Source: Henckelia pumila | Taxonomy: Eukaryota > Streptophyta > Magnoliopsida > Lamiales > Gesneriaceae | Assembly (NCBI RefSeq): GCF_033568475.1 | Contig: NC_133122.1 | Coordinates: 149,496,861 to 149,560,860 of the forward strand | Direction of reading: 5' to 3' | Length of the DNA stretch: 64,000 nucleotides | Part shown: positions 23,715-36,800 of the stretch, piece after piece | How the letters are laid out: each line of letters begins with the position of its first letter | Position numbering within the stretch: position 1 is the first letter of the stretch | Notes under the pieces: generated by a model | Told to the model about the DNA's origin: nothing | Database searches by the model: none | Seen by the model: only the letters and a program-made list of their open reading frames with translations | Position numbers and translations under genes: made by a program

Positions 23715-25744
23715 TTAACCAAAGATCAAGAAACACAGAGAAAACACTAGAGATAATAACAAAGTAATTATGACAGTGAAACCACTGTATTTTTGCTTTA
23801 ATCTGTCTAGCAAAAGCCCTTCACCTTCACTAGATAATTTCCTCGTGATATTGCTCTTATTTAATCGAACTTTTCGCTGTTTCTGTGCATGTATTCCAGA
23901 TTCTTCCTCCTCCTTCGACTCTTTCGTTTCTTGATTTCTCATGATATTCTTGGATTTGGTTCTCATCAAATGGGGTTTAAGTTTGTTTACATCCGACAAC
24001 CTCACAGGCTTGAGGAAGAATTCTTCTGCTCCTTCTTCTAAGCATCTGTTAATCGCGATTAACCGTTAAGTATATATGAACACTTAATTCTTACATTAAA
24101 AAACATATAATGAAAATTTTAACTATGTTAAAATTACCTGTTGATTCTCGAGGGGACATGCTCAGAAGACATGATGACTACTGGTATGTTTCTCAAATAT
24201 GAAGACTCCTGCCAAATTAAATCAAATCAAATCCCATTTTTTGTCATATAATGAAAAATTTAACGAAATTAGATTTAAAAATGAAATTAAAATTTTAAAA
24301 TAGCGCAGGCGGAAAGATTATATACTTTTTCCATGTCGTATATAAAAATATATAAACCTATATAAATGAAAGAAAAGTTCACAAAAAAGGTTCCATAAAA
24401 CAAGATAATTTTGTGAGACAGATATTCGAGTCAATAACTCAAGAAAAAATATTGTTCTTTATTTATATATATATGAATCGATCCATGTCATCTCACTTGA
24501 GACCTGATCTAAAAAGTTATAAGACTTGACTTAATGATTCGTATGACTTGAAAAAGAAAAAGAAAAAGAAAAGAAAAGAAAAGAAAAAGGAAAAGGAGAA
24601 AAAGGAAAAGAAAAATAGCATACAAGAATAGGATATTGGAAATGCGGGATCCGCAAATGCGCTGCCGAAATCTTGTTCTTGGATGGGGCCAGGATTAATT
24701 TTGCCAAAGATTCTTATTTTAAAAGTCAAATGAAACTATTTGAGAAATTAAATTTATATATTGTCATACAATATAATATATATAGTATATGGGGTTGGAA
24801 CATATGTAGACAGGGCAATATTTTCCAGGAAATGGGCTCGATTGTGTTGGGAAATGGGAATATTATATTCCACTTAATGTATGCAATAGGCTGTAAGCCT
24901 ATAACCTCTTGTGTACACGTTTAATTAAAAGGAATATTTTATATTTATTTGTCAATGATATTGATACGTATTCCATCTGACATTCCAAGATTTGATCCAA
25001 CGATGAATTCGACGTCTAATTTTAACGAACCTTTAATTGGCTATAAAATATATTTATCACAAAAGATAGGATTATATATAAGGGATGTGTATGATATTGT
25101 AAAGGAAATTACAGAAAGGACGTGAAAAAAAAATATATACCTTCATTTTCTTGAGTAAATCGTATCCTGTCATTCCAGGCATGCAATAGTCCGTAATGAC
25201 AAGGTTTACTCCCACTTCCTTCAAGAAACATCAAACAAAGAATAAGGTTCATGTGACTCAAATTAAAATATTTTATATAATTAAAAAAAAATTAAAAGAG
25301 AAATGAACCTGATGAATGTTGGGAGAAACATAAGTTTCAGTTGGATTGCTTCTTTCTTCTTCAGACCAACCAAGAAACTCCAAAGCTTTGCAGCCAGAAT
25401 CAACTGTACTGACTGTCAAATACATTCGACTCGATTAAGTTTTTGAGAGTTGTATATACAGATTTGGACGATCGTACTTGTCCCCTCAGTACTCCAAACT
25501 GATATCGGGGGATTGACAAAAGTGTTGTGTTTAGAATTGCCCAATTGTAGATCAAAATCCTTAAACATTGAAATTCAAGAAAACAGATCATATGGGGTCA
25601 AATTAACATGTACACGTAAGTACCTTGATAAGAAGATGTTTTGAGCAATTTCTCGATCAATTTTCTGTCGATCAAGCTATCATCAACGGCCAAAACATGA
25701 AAACGAGACGAGTACTCTGATGCAGCAGCAGCAGCCATGCCCAT
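23715..25744 (-). CDS. Type-A two-component response regulator (ARR8/ARR9-like) with hydrophobic C-terminal tail
   Basis: The exons on the minus strand are 25624-25744, 25309-25412, 25141-25218, 24138-24208 and 23715-24045. They total 705 nt, giving 234 residues plus TAA, with all GT...AG junctions. Residues about 15-140 form a complete receiver domain: acidic pair D21-D22, phospho-acceptor D85 in [16 protein letters not shown]117/S118 in VIMSSE and conserved K137 in FFLKP. The domain is expected to accept phosphate from histidine phosphotransfer proteins and to dampen cytokinin signalling. No DNA-binding (GARP) domain follows, so it is type A. The C-terminal part is basic and Ser/Glu-rich (about 150-205). 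It ends in an uninterrupted hydrophobic stretch at 214-233 preceded by RLKQKY, like a tail anchor, which I do not expect for this family. A second in-frame ATG (codon 3) could also start translation. Confidence 0.93.
24544..24616 (-). repeat. Purine-rich (AAAAG)n tract in intron 3 of the response regulator gene
   Basis: About 70 bases of A/G only on the plus strand (pyrimidine on the transcribed sense), with AAAAG/AAAAAG units. It lies in the 932-bp intron between exons 3 and 4. Confidence 0.8.
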
Positions 25745-25767
25745 TGCTACTCAAATAAGAAGAATTA

Positions 25768-25771
25768 AATT

Positions 25772-25807
<36 letters not shown>
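25768..25807. repeat. (GAAA)n microsatellite in the response regulator 5' leader
   Basis: About ten GAAA units lie 25-65 bases upstream of the start codon. On the coding strand this is a (TTTC)n pyrimidine tract, probably in the 5' UTR. Confidence 0.8.
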
Positions 25808-25869
25808 CGTTTGAGATGAGACTCAAGTGGGGGCTTTGGGAGAGAGATGAAGCGAATTAGAGGGGGCTA

Positions 25870-28390
25870 GCTAATCTATGAATGGAGAATGAAATTAAGG
25901 CCCACCAAAATCCACAACCCACAAAGCAAGATCTGACCAGATTTGTTCCAAAGATTTTCTCCAACTTGGGATTGAATTTATGCTACCCAATTATTACCAT
26001 GTTAAATGACATGGGGTCGCATTTATGATACCCTCTCGAGGTATGTGTTGTTATGTTTACAATATATATTGTGGAAGGAAAGTATAGTTTGAAGAGTATC
26101 ATTTTGGGATTTCAAATGAGAAATATGATATTGTACATTTGTTTATAGATTTTTTTTTTCCTAAAAAAAAAAAAAGAAAAGAAAAACTTTAGATGGTATG
26201 TAATAACATGATCTAGGTTAGGCATTGACTATGAATTTGATTCGGAAAAAGGATTTCAAAAATAAATTGAAATTCATCTTAATTCACATGCAAGATTATA
26301 TAAATATGTAACTATTAAACTTAAAGTTTATGATTTTACTTTTTTAAACAACAAAAATACATTTGAAATTTATGAATCTGAAATTCTTCCATCTAACTGC
26401 AAACTTGGGGGATGGATTTGAAGTTCGCTTACTTATTTACACATTAATACTATCAAGTTGAATAAATTTCAAATTACACCGTTATTGAGTGCATTTGAAA
26501 TATACCCTAATTAAATATGAAATCTTATATAACGATGTAAATGGTGGATTTGAAGTTTATAAATTATAAACTTACTTCTTTAAATAACAAAAATACATTT
26601 GAATATGGTAAACGAATATATTTGAAATCCATAGAATCGAAATTTATCATTCCAAACACAATCATGTATACATGTTTTGATTGATTCATTCGAAATTTAT
26701 AATTTCAAATTTATTTTCATTATTAAATAAATTAAACGAAACTCAAATACATCCTTTACTTATTTACTATAACTATGTTAATCACAGTGAATTTCAAATG
26801 ATTTCAGTATTTTAATGATTTGGAATTCATTTTGATTCATATAAATTTCTTTTGTGTAATTTATTTACTACAATTATTAATTATATTAATGGCAATGAAT
26901 TTCAAATGACTTCACTATTCTAATGATTTGAAATTTATTTTGATTAGTGTAAAAAAAAATTTGTGTGATTTATCTAAAGATACATTTAAATCCATAGTTT
27001 TCAAATCTTTTCGTCCAAATACAACTTGAAATTTTATATTAATCAAAGTAGAAAAATTTGAAATATCTCATCTCAAATTATTCATCAATAAAGCACAACT
27101 TTAAAAAAAGGAACTGCCCTTTCAAAATTAAAAAAATGAATTGGAATAATTTTCAAGTCTTATCTAGTTCTTGTCTCCTGTCTAGTTTTGGTCACGTATT
27201 TACTTATCTTAAACAAAATGTTTTCAGTACGTGACACCTAGCAAATTATTGGTATATTAAAATGTAGATAAAAATTTATACCGTCCAAAATATAATCCTA
27301 ACATTTTTTATAGATAGTTATTTAATTATTGATTTAAAAAAAGTGGCTTTTTTATTTTTTTATTTTATAACATTGATGGTAGGTGGTTTCTGCAATTTTC
27401 AAACCATAGCGAATAAAGTAAGTAAAGTCGTGCGTTATGAATGATATCCTAGAAAAAGTCAGAACGTTAAAAAGCGACATTTTTCCTGAGTAAGAAATTA
27501 TTTATTTTTAGGCCTTAAAGTTCCTTTTTTTTTCCTTTTTTTTTTTTTTTTAAAGAAAAGCTGTTTTGAAGTTTTAAGGTAATGTATTTTTGGTATGAAA
27601 GTAATATATTAAATATATAGAAAATAAAATTAGAAAGAAGAAAAGAAAGAAAGATTCATTGGACGATTTTGATTGATTGAGGTACCCATTCAAAATCTAT
27701 AGAATTTGATTCTAAAATTTGTTGACCGATAATGATACGGTGATCTACCTAGCTAAAATATTCAACTATATAGAACGAATGAGAATAATTACTTTGTGAA
27801 ATTCATATTCAAATTGTATTTAGAAGAAAAAAGGAAATTAAAAAAATGGTTTGTAGTATTTTATATTTTTTCACCGAAACTCTTAAAGAGACGTTTTACG
27901 AGTTAATTTTATGATATGTGTCTTCGATTCAATTCAAACTATGAAAAAATATTGTATTTTATGTTAATTTGTTATTTTTCACTGCATGTATATATAAATC
28001 GATTCGATCCATATCACGAATATAAATCTGTGATACCATCCCACATAAGACCTAATATTTATATTTATATATAAGCAAAATCCACTCACAAACAATACGC
28101 ATGTATGCATATGACAACTAATTATTTTTTCTAGTTAAATAGAATTCTTAATATATTGTTCAAAAAATACTAATTATGATACTATCTCTGCAACAAACAA
28201 TATTTACAAATTATATGCAATGAACTTTCCTCCACAGAGATCCATGTGTTTATTTATATATATGCATGCCTCGTGCATGAGATCTGGTCTAGCTTTGATT
28301 TTAATTTTTTATATTATTGTTATTATGAACTTAATTATTGCATATTTTGTATTAACAAATATATTTAATAAAATATAATGCAAGTGTATA
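25870..28390. other. AT-rich intergenic region with tandem repeat
   Basis: No gene is seen. About 26757-26985 holds two copies of a roughly 110-bp unit: 'ttatttacta(c/t)aa...aatgaatttcaaatga(t/c)ttca...tctaatgattt(g)gaa'. Similar wording recurs at about 61740-62100. About 27880-28050 carries the dispersed repeat with 'cgattcgatccatatcac'. Confidence 0.45.
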
Positions 28391-28399
28391 TTTCTATCT

Positions 28400-28604
28400 A
28401 TTTATTGAAGGAAGTAATTAAACCTTAATTTATATATATACATATATCTTATCTTATTTTAATAATGTCTTCACCCTTTAGAAAAACTACTTTTGGTTAT
28501 AAATGTGTATAGACATAAATACCCTTGATATTTTAAAATAGTATGCATTTTTAATTAAAAAATATAAAGTTTACACATGCAACGCGTGTGCTCCAATGAC
28601 TAGT
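28400..28604 (+). mobile_element. Probable Helitron 3' terminus (fragment or non-autonomous copy)
   Basis: CACATGC-AAC-GCGTGTG (28574-28590) can form a short hairpin. It is followed after 9 bases by CTAGT ending at 28604, the usual Helitron CTRRT end. The host base after it is A rather than the expected T. The 5' end (TC...) was not fixed; 28400 is only an approximate left limit. Confidence 0.45.
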
Positions 28605-29970
28605 ATATATATAAAACGCATGGCTTATTTTCAGCCAAACTACGAAGGAATTAAAATCAACTGTTTAGAAGCATGAAGCTAGTGAGATATTTTTATGATA
28701 ACTATGTCATTAATTTTTATACCAAAATACACTTATCAATAGCTTATAATTTATTTGACAATAAAATCTTATATAAATTTGATACGATATCGGTTCAAAA
28801 ACAATTGTAACAAACTTCTCTCCCGGACTAGTCTTTCTTCTATTTAACATCCTTAATTTCCATAATAAATTTCATTTCTATGGGAAACAACGTAGATATT
28901 TTAAACTTGATTAATCTTCAATGATATATATATATATCATCTTTTAGACAAATTTAATTAATATAATGTTATTACCATTATATTTTGAATCATATAATAT
29001 TATCAATGTAACCAATTAATATCGGGAATATGATATTTTGGAAAAAGAGAATTCAAAAGAAACATTAGCTAGGAATGGTCCCTAAATATGGGATGATCTT
29101 TTGGGGTTTAATTAATAGCTTGAGTTGTCAAATGATGGATATTGCCGGCGGGGGCGTTGTATTGTATATTGTTGTGTGGGGGCAGCTTTTGCATAGAAGA
29201 ACATGGGCGAATGGGGTTGAGTTGTCAATTTCTTGTTTTTTGTTATTTACTGAGGTACATTGATTTTAGATTTTTAATGATTTTTGTGGAGTTACAAAGT
29301 CAAGAGGTATTCAATCTAAACTTTTATATACTCCATCAAAGTTTAGTGGTATTCAAAATGAGCATTTGTAGAATTTTAAAAAGTTATGTCGTATTCAAAC
29401 TTGACTTTTAAAAACTATACAAAAGTTTAGAGGTATTCAAAATGTCAATAGACTTTTAAAAACTCCATGAAATTCTATTAAGTATAATAATTAAAGCCTA
29501 AATTACAACAATAAAATGTCAATAATTGTCTTTGATTCAACCTAAAAATTTAGATGGACATTTTCACACACATTTTTTTTTTCATTTCCATTAAAATACT
29601 AGCCTCATATAAATACTAGTTATATTAAAAATAATATATATACAAAAATATTTTTTTTTCGATTTCTAAGAACCAATACATCCCCCTAAAATAAAATAAT
29701 TTTTTTTATCATTCATAATTTTTTGAATTTTATTAATTACAAAATCTCACGAGATTTAAAATCATATTGATTAAATTTTTAAATAAAAAATTATTATACT
29801 ACATGACAAAGACTAATAATATTTTATTGGTCATAAATTAAAAATAACAATAATTATTTTTTTTATGATTAATACATTATTTATTATAAAAAATTTCATG
29901 TTTTAATTATTTTGTATATTTTTTTAATATGTAGCTTAATTTTTTATTATAACTCAAAATTTACATTTTA
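28605..29970. other. AT-rich intergenic, repeated short phrases
   Basis: No gene is seen. At 29290-29470 the phrase 'agtttagaggtattcaaa' recurs three or four times with variation, possibly the inner part of a small DNA transposon. The reading frame at 29075-29411 has no family features. Confidence 0.4.
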
Positions 29971-30003
29971 TTCACTTTAATATATATATATATATATATA
30001 TAT

Positions 30004-30136
30004 AAATTTGATATTGTGAGCACCCATGATGTGCACTTATGTGTGCACCGCTGACGTGGCATCCTCTACATCCAATAGGTGAATGACACATCAGCAGGTG
30101 CACACATAAGTGCACATAATAGGTGCTCACAATATC

Positions 30137-30142
<6 letters not shown>
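30004..30142. mobile_element. Fold-back MITE in a (TA)n tract
   Basis: The first about 47 bases (AAATTTGATATTGTGAGCACC...) are the inverted repeat of the last about 47 (...GGTGCTCACAATATCAAAATT), with only a few mismatches. A loop of about 45 bases separates them. Both flanks are (TA)n runs, so the target duplication is probably TA. There is no coding capacity. Confidence 0.8.
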
Positions 30143-30176
<34 letters not shown>

Positions 30177-30179
30177 ATG

Positions 30180-30295
30180 ATCCTCTGCACTCTAGGGTGC
30201 AGAAAATTTGTGAGCGACCACTAAAATTCGCCGGGTTTTAGTGGTTTTTTTTTATTTTTTTGTACCACTAAAACCCACAGGGGATCAAAATTACA
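30180..30295. repeat. Compact cluster of hairpins next to the MITE
   Basis: CTGCACTCTAGGGTGCAG (30184-30201) is a hairpin. ACCACTAAAA...TTTTAGTGGT (30217-30245) is another, and ACCACTAAAACCC recurs at 30264-30276. Flanks 'gatcctctgca' and 'acaggggatca' are roughly complementary. Possibly a second fold-back element. Confidence 0.5.
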
Positions 30296-31187
30296 CACAC
30301 ACACATATATATATATATATAATAAAATATATATGAGTGATATATATTGACTTGATATATTGACGTAGTTTTAAAAATTTATTAACACGAATATATATAT
30401 ATTATATAAATATATAAATAGTGATACTATATAAAATTAAATATAATCAAATTTTATAGAGTTATATTAATTTCTTAACTACAATAAATTTAATACTACT
30501 TATTGATTTTTGTAAATTAAATTGATAAGTAAAAATTATTTATATGATAGATAAAAATATTTTAAAGAAAAATAATTATTTTAAAGAAATATAAACATAA
30601 GTTATTGACAATTGATTAATAATTCGAATAAATAAATAAAAATAAAAATCATGAATTATAAAACTCATATGGTCTACAAAAAAGTTTACAAATGTCAATA
30701 AAAGTCATGAAAAACAAATCTGCAAGATTCTGTGAAAGTCATTAAAAGTTTGTGAGATTCTATAAAAGTCTGTAGAAATCTATCAACTCCACCTGTCATT
30801 TATAAAAATTCAGTAAATCTCTGCACGAATACACCCTTAAACGTATTCCATATCACCTTTATATATATATGCCAAGTAATTTGGTCTTTATATATTTCAG
30901 ATCTAATTGTAAAAAATCGACCAAAAGACATGAAGTTTAAACTCATCCGACGGGTGCCAAGATGGATGTACTAGTTTTAATTTTATTCATAAAAGTTATT
31001 ATGAGCTTTATGCGTACTGCATGAATACATCATAATTAATGCAAATTGCTCAAAAATTTCCAATACAAACATGTTTTGCTCTGCACTTTCTAGCCACTTT
31101 TTTGTACCACAATTTTTGTTAATTTGTATAACATCTTGTATGATTTTGTACCACATATTGTATTGTTTTGTATCACATTTTATGACT
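30296..31187. other. AT-rich spacer
   Basis: It contains (CA)n/(TA)n at 30293-30325. About 30670-30835 has repeated 'aaaagtctgtgagattctataaaagtc' phrases ending in GAATACACCC, which may be a MITE fragment. 31080-31180 has three variants of 'ttttgtaccacatattgtat'. No gene. Confidence 0.4.
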
Positions 31188-31192
31188 AAGGA

Positions 31193-33846
31193 TGAAACGA
31201 CCCTAACTCTCTAATAAATAAATATGCGGAAATTTTTTTTTTTTTTATACTACTAAATAAAATATGTACATATATGCCCATACATATATGCACAGAATAA
31301 AATAATTAAAATAAATACACGACTAAATAAATAAACAATTTAAATACTTAAATAAAATGCATTCTTTGAAATAATTAAACATCTGAGTCAACCCTAGAAT
31401 TAAAAATATACTGCATAAATAAAATAAATAAAAATGTGCATGCACTAAAAATATTTAATAAAATATCCAAAAACATCAACCCTTAAAAATATTCCAAATG
31501 TATCATATGACATCATGTACGGTGACTCAGAGGCTGTCACGGTCACGGGGCTACTGCAGCACTGCTCATACATCCTCACCACCGGTAGGAGTAACCTGCT
31601 CCTCTACGTACTCACCTGCACCATATCAGTGTAGTGAGCCTAGAGGCCCAACATGCATACTAACAAGGGTTTAAAATAATTTAAATCAATTTAATACTAA
31701 TACATACATATACATGAATGAGCATGCTTAAAAATTACATAACGTAAATTACATAAATAAACATACATAACATACATAATATCATACATACATAAGTTGT
31801 TGAGCATTTATTTTCTGAACATCGAGTGGTCCTATCCGTAAGTGTGACCCATAGTGCGACTGATCAGTCTAAGAAACCATCGTACGAGGCTGGTGGCGAA
31901 CCACCCATACATAAATGGCAGAAAACTGCCCATACATAAATGGCAGAAACTGCTCATACATAAATGGCCACACTACTTCAATTTCCACCTAAAATATTTT
32001 ATTTGCTCAACCATAGAAATTAAATCATAGCGTAAAAATTGATTTCATGAATGCATGTACTTAAATAAATTGTGTGTCCTTCATATATATTTAATTTAAT
32101 TTTCTTACTAACATATAAATATTAAAATAACTTAAATGCATAAAAATAATTAAATATATAATCAGGACACATGCAATTTTCTCATGGATGGTTCTGGACT
32201 GATGGCCCTACACTCAAGCCCATTAACTTAAGACTTGGCCCATAAATCAAATCAAGCCCAATAAGACTAATTTAGGCCCAATAACACTGTCCCTGGCCCA
32301 ATGGGCACAATAGCCCAATAACAGGCCCAATAACTTTCATGGGCTCCCAAGCCCATAAAAATTTCTGGCCAACTTAGAAATTTAAATAAAAATTATTAAA
32401 AGCCCAAAAATAAATAAAATAACCCAAAATAATTTAATGGACCCTAAATAAATTAAATGATACTAATTAAATTTTTGAGAATTTAATTAGCCCATTTAAT
32501 TCCTAATTAACTTAAAAACTTAAAAATAAAAATACCCGAGCCCAATTAAAATAACCCGGACCGGACCCACTTAACTTAACCCATATTATTTTAGACCCGA
32601 CCCGGACCCAAGACCCGACCCGGAACCCACTAGAAACCCTAACCCGAAACCCTAGCCTAGCTTACCTTTCTCGGCCGCCGAAGGGCTTGTGCAGCAGGCC
32701 TTCCCGAGCTCCGGCCGCCGTGGCCGGAGCCCCGCCGGCAGGACCTCCCCAGGGTCCTGCCGGTTCGAACCATACCAAGGTCCCAACCCCATGCTTACCC
32801 TACATCGAACCGAAGCCCCTCAAACCCAAAACCCTAACTGCTACTCGGCCGAACCCTTTGCTGAACAAGGTGACCACCTGGGCTCGTTTGGCTCGAACCA
32901 CTCGAGCCACTCGAGCCCAGACCACGTTCCCACACTCCCGGAGACCTAGCCATCAGCCGAACCATGCATGGATAGGAAGAAGACGTGAACATGCTATGAA
33001 ATTCGAAGGCAATGCACCAACAACAAACTTCAAACGATTTTCTGAAAAGTTTCTAAAAGAATTTCCATGCCTACCTTAACCTACATAATATATACTGATA
33101 TGATGTTAAAAACAAGAAGAAAATCATGCCTTTCACCGTAAGTATGGATTTGACACGCGTAGGAAGGACTCCGGGACGACGGGACGACTTCGGCTTGCTT
33201 GGAACCTTGAAAACCGACCTCCTATGGTGTTTTAGGGCTGAAGACCGATTGGAGAAGATGATGAATGGTTGGGGTGGGTGTCGGCTGATGGAGGAGGAGA
33301 GGCGTAGGGTTTGATAGTTTAGGTTTAGCTTTTTAGGTTAATTAGAATTTAATTAGGATAATAACTTAATTAGGATTATATTATACCATAAAACACTTAT
33401 TTAAAAAAATCCTTAATAACAAAAGTAATCTGATGGGAAAATTAAATCCCGAAATATTAGAGTAGGGAAATTTTAAAAATACTAAAAAGTCAATATTTTG
33501 ACTAATTTTGGATAAAAATGACCCCTAAAATTAAATAAAATTAAATACTTAAAATTTTGAGATAATAAAACTCAAAATAATATTTTAAGGCTCCAAAAAG
33601 GCTCATAAAATAATTTGGGTGGAAAGTTGTCATCTCGTCCGTCCACGGTCCCGTCTACGCGATTAAACAATAAAAATACTAAAAAAAATCATAAAAATCA
33701 CTAATTATGGGTTAAATGCTTAAAAATAAATTAAATCATGCATAAATAATTCACATAATTATTTAACCCATAAATCATAAATTTAAATAATTAATTATCC
33801 TAATTATGCAGGCGGATTTATGTAATTAAAAATACCGGGTGTTACA
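31193..33846 (-). repeat. 3' LTR (left) of the Tekay-like element
   Basis: 2654 bp. It contains a GC-rich part (about 32640-33000) whose reading frames are also present in the other LTR and are not genes. The region with many GGCCCA/AGCCCA words lies at 32200-32420. Confidence 0.95.
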
Positions 33847-33862
33847 ATTCTCCCCCCCTTAA
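33847..33862 (-). other. Polypurine tract of the Tekay-like element
   Basis: AAGGGGGGGAGAAT on the minus strand directly adjoins the 3' LTR. Confidence 0.9.
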
Positions 33863-33891
33863 ATTGAATTTCGTCCTCGAAATTAAAGTAC

Positions 33892-36800
33892 TTACCCGAA
33901 CAACTTCGGATAGCGAGTCCTCATATCCTCCTCGGTCTCCCAAGTAGCTTCCTCCTCCGAGTGATTCAGCCACTGGACTCTGACCATCGGTATGACCCGC
34001 GTCCTAAGCCTCCGCTCCTCTCTAGCCAAGATCCGCACTGGTCTCTCCTCGTAAACAAGATCTGGTGGCAACTGTAAGGGCTCAAAATCCAATACATGCG
34101 ACGGATTGGAGACATATCTCCGAAGCATGGATACATGGAAAACGTTGTGCACTGCCGCTAGCCCTGGAGGTAGAGCTAAACGATAGGCCAACGTGCCAAC
34201 TCGCTCCAAGATCTCGAATGGCCCTATGTATCTCGGATTAAGCTTGCCTCTCCGCCCAAAACGCGCTACTCCCTTCATAGGTGACACCTTCAAGAATACG
34301 TGATCACCTACCGCGAACTCCAAATCGCGCCGTCTGGCATCCGCATAACTCTTCTGCCGACTCTGCGCAGTCCTCATCCTCTCTCGAATCTGCGTCACGA
34401 TGTCAGCTCTCTGCTGCACAATCTCTGGACCCAACAAAATCCGCTCACCAACCTCATCCCAATGCACAGGAGATCTGCATCTCCTCCCATACAGTGCTGC
34501 ATATGGAGCCATACCTATAGATGACTGAAAGCTGTTGTTATAGGTAAACTCCATTAATGGCAGTCTAGTCTCCCAAGATCCTCGAAAATCGATGACACAA
34601 GCTCTCAGAAGATCCTCGAAAACCTGGATCACTCTCTCAGACTGATCATCTGTCTGGGGATGAAATGTTGTACTGAACAAAAGTCTAGTCCCCAAAGCTG
34701 TGTGCAGACTCTTTCAAAACGCTGAGGTGAACCTCGGATCCCTGTCTGACACGATAGACACTGGTATGCCATGCAGTCTAACAATCTCTCTGACGTAAAG
34801 CTCTGCATACTGTGTCAAAGTGTAAGTAGTTCTTACCGGCAAGAAATGAGCTGACTTGGTGAGTCTATCCACAATCACCCAAATCGCTGTACACCCTCTG
34901 GTACTCCTCGGTAAGCCAACCACAAAGTCCATCGTAATATTCTCCCACTTTCATTCCGGAATAGGGAGAGGTCTAAGAAGTCCTGCTGGACGCTGATGCT
35001 CTGCTTTGACCTGCTGACAAGTCAAGCACTCTGACACCACTCTCCCGATGTCACTCTTCATCCCGGGCCACCAATACAATAACTGTAAGTCTCGGTACAT
35101 CTTCGTACTTCCGGGGTGAATGGAGTACGGAGATGCATGAGCCTCTGCTAGAATCTCGGCTCTCAACTGACCAACGTTCGGTACCCACATCCTCCCACGG
35201 TACTGAACGATGCCATCCTCCAGTGTATACAAGAGATTACCTCTGGCCTCATCTCTCTGTCTCCATCGCTGTAGCTCCTCATCAGTGGACTGTCCCTCTC
35301 TAATCCGATCTCTCAACACTGGCTGCACCGTCAACACTGACAAACTCGGTGCATGGCCACTCGGATAGCACTCCAAACCAAATCTCTGAATCTCGGTCTG
35401 TAGTGGTAACTGTACAGTCAAACATGATACCACTGACGACTTTCGACTCAAAGCATCTGCCACTACATTAGCCTTACCCGGATGGTAGCTAATGTCACAA
35501 TCATAATCCTTAACAAGCTCAAGCCATCTGCGCTGCCTCATGTTCAACTCCTTCTGGGTGAAGAAGTACTTGAGGCTCTTGTGGTCGGTGAAAATCTTGC
35601 ACTTCTCGCCGTAAAGATAGTGCCTCCAGATTTTCAACGCGAATACCACTGCTGCAAGCTCCAAATCATGCGTCGGATAGTTCTGCTCATGAATCTTCAA
35701 CTGTCGCGACGCATATGCGATAACTCTGCCACACTGCATAAGTACTGCGCCCAACCCAAGTTTGGACGCGTCGGTGTACACCACTAACTCCTCATGTGGC
35801 ACTGTCATAGCTAACACAGGTGCTGAAGTAAGTGCATCCTTCAGCTGATCAAAGCTCCTCTGACAATCTGGACTCCAACTATACTTCGCGTTCTTCTTGG
35901 TTAAGGAAGTCAAGGGTACTGCAATAGAGGAAAAACCCTTGATGAACTTCCTATAGTATCCTGCTAAACCCAAGAAGCTACGAATCTCCGAAGCATTCTT
36001 TGGAATCCCCCAATCCCTCACTGCCTGCACCTTGGACTGATCCACTGCAATCCTATCTCTAGAAATAATGTGGCCTAGAAACGCCACCTGCTCCAACCAA
36101 AACTCACACTTACTGAACTTTGCAAACAGTCGATGCTCTCTCAAAGTCTGCAAGGCTGTATGCAAGTGCTGTGTATGCTCCTCAATGCTCCTCGAGTAGA
36201 TCAATATGTCATCAATGAATACAATGACAAACTGATCTAGATACGGCTGGAAAACACGATGCATGAGATCCATAAAAACTGCTGGAGCATTGGTCAACCC
36301 AAAGGGCATCACCAAAAACTCATAGTGCCCATACCGTGTCCTAAAGGCAGTCTTAGACACGTCTGAATCTCTGACTCTCAGCTGATGGTAACCAGATCGC
36401 AGATCGATCTTGGAGAATACCGAAGCTCCCTGCAACTGATCGAATAAATCCTCTATCCTCGGTAGTGGATACTTATTCTTCACTGTGACTCTGTTGAGCT
36501 CTCGGTAGTCAATGCACAATCTCATGCTGCCGTCCTTCTTCTTCACAAACAACACTGGAGCTCCCCATGGAGAAAAGCTAGGACGAACAAAGCCCTTCTC
36601 CAACAGCTCCTGAATCTGCTCCTTCAACTCTCTCATCTCTGTAGGAGCAAGTCGATACGGTGCCTTAGAGATAGGCACAGTATCCGGCAACAACTCAATA
36701 CTGAACTCCACCTCCCTCACTGGTGGAACTCCTGCAACATCGTCAGGAAAAACATCTGGATAGTCACGTACCACCTCTATATCTGATAACGATCTGCTAG

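Noticed and set aside
29075-29411. Overlapping frames of 62 and 89 codons in the spacer
   Set aside because: Composition and overlap indicate chance open frames in AT-rich repeat DNA.
32687-33079. 130-residue Pro/Ala-rich reading frame, also at 40178-40582
   Set aside because: It lies inside both LTRs of the Tekay-like element, antisense to its genes, in GC-rich non-coding DNA; the two copies differ by a frame-changing insertion near the start.
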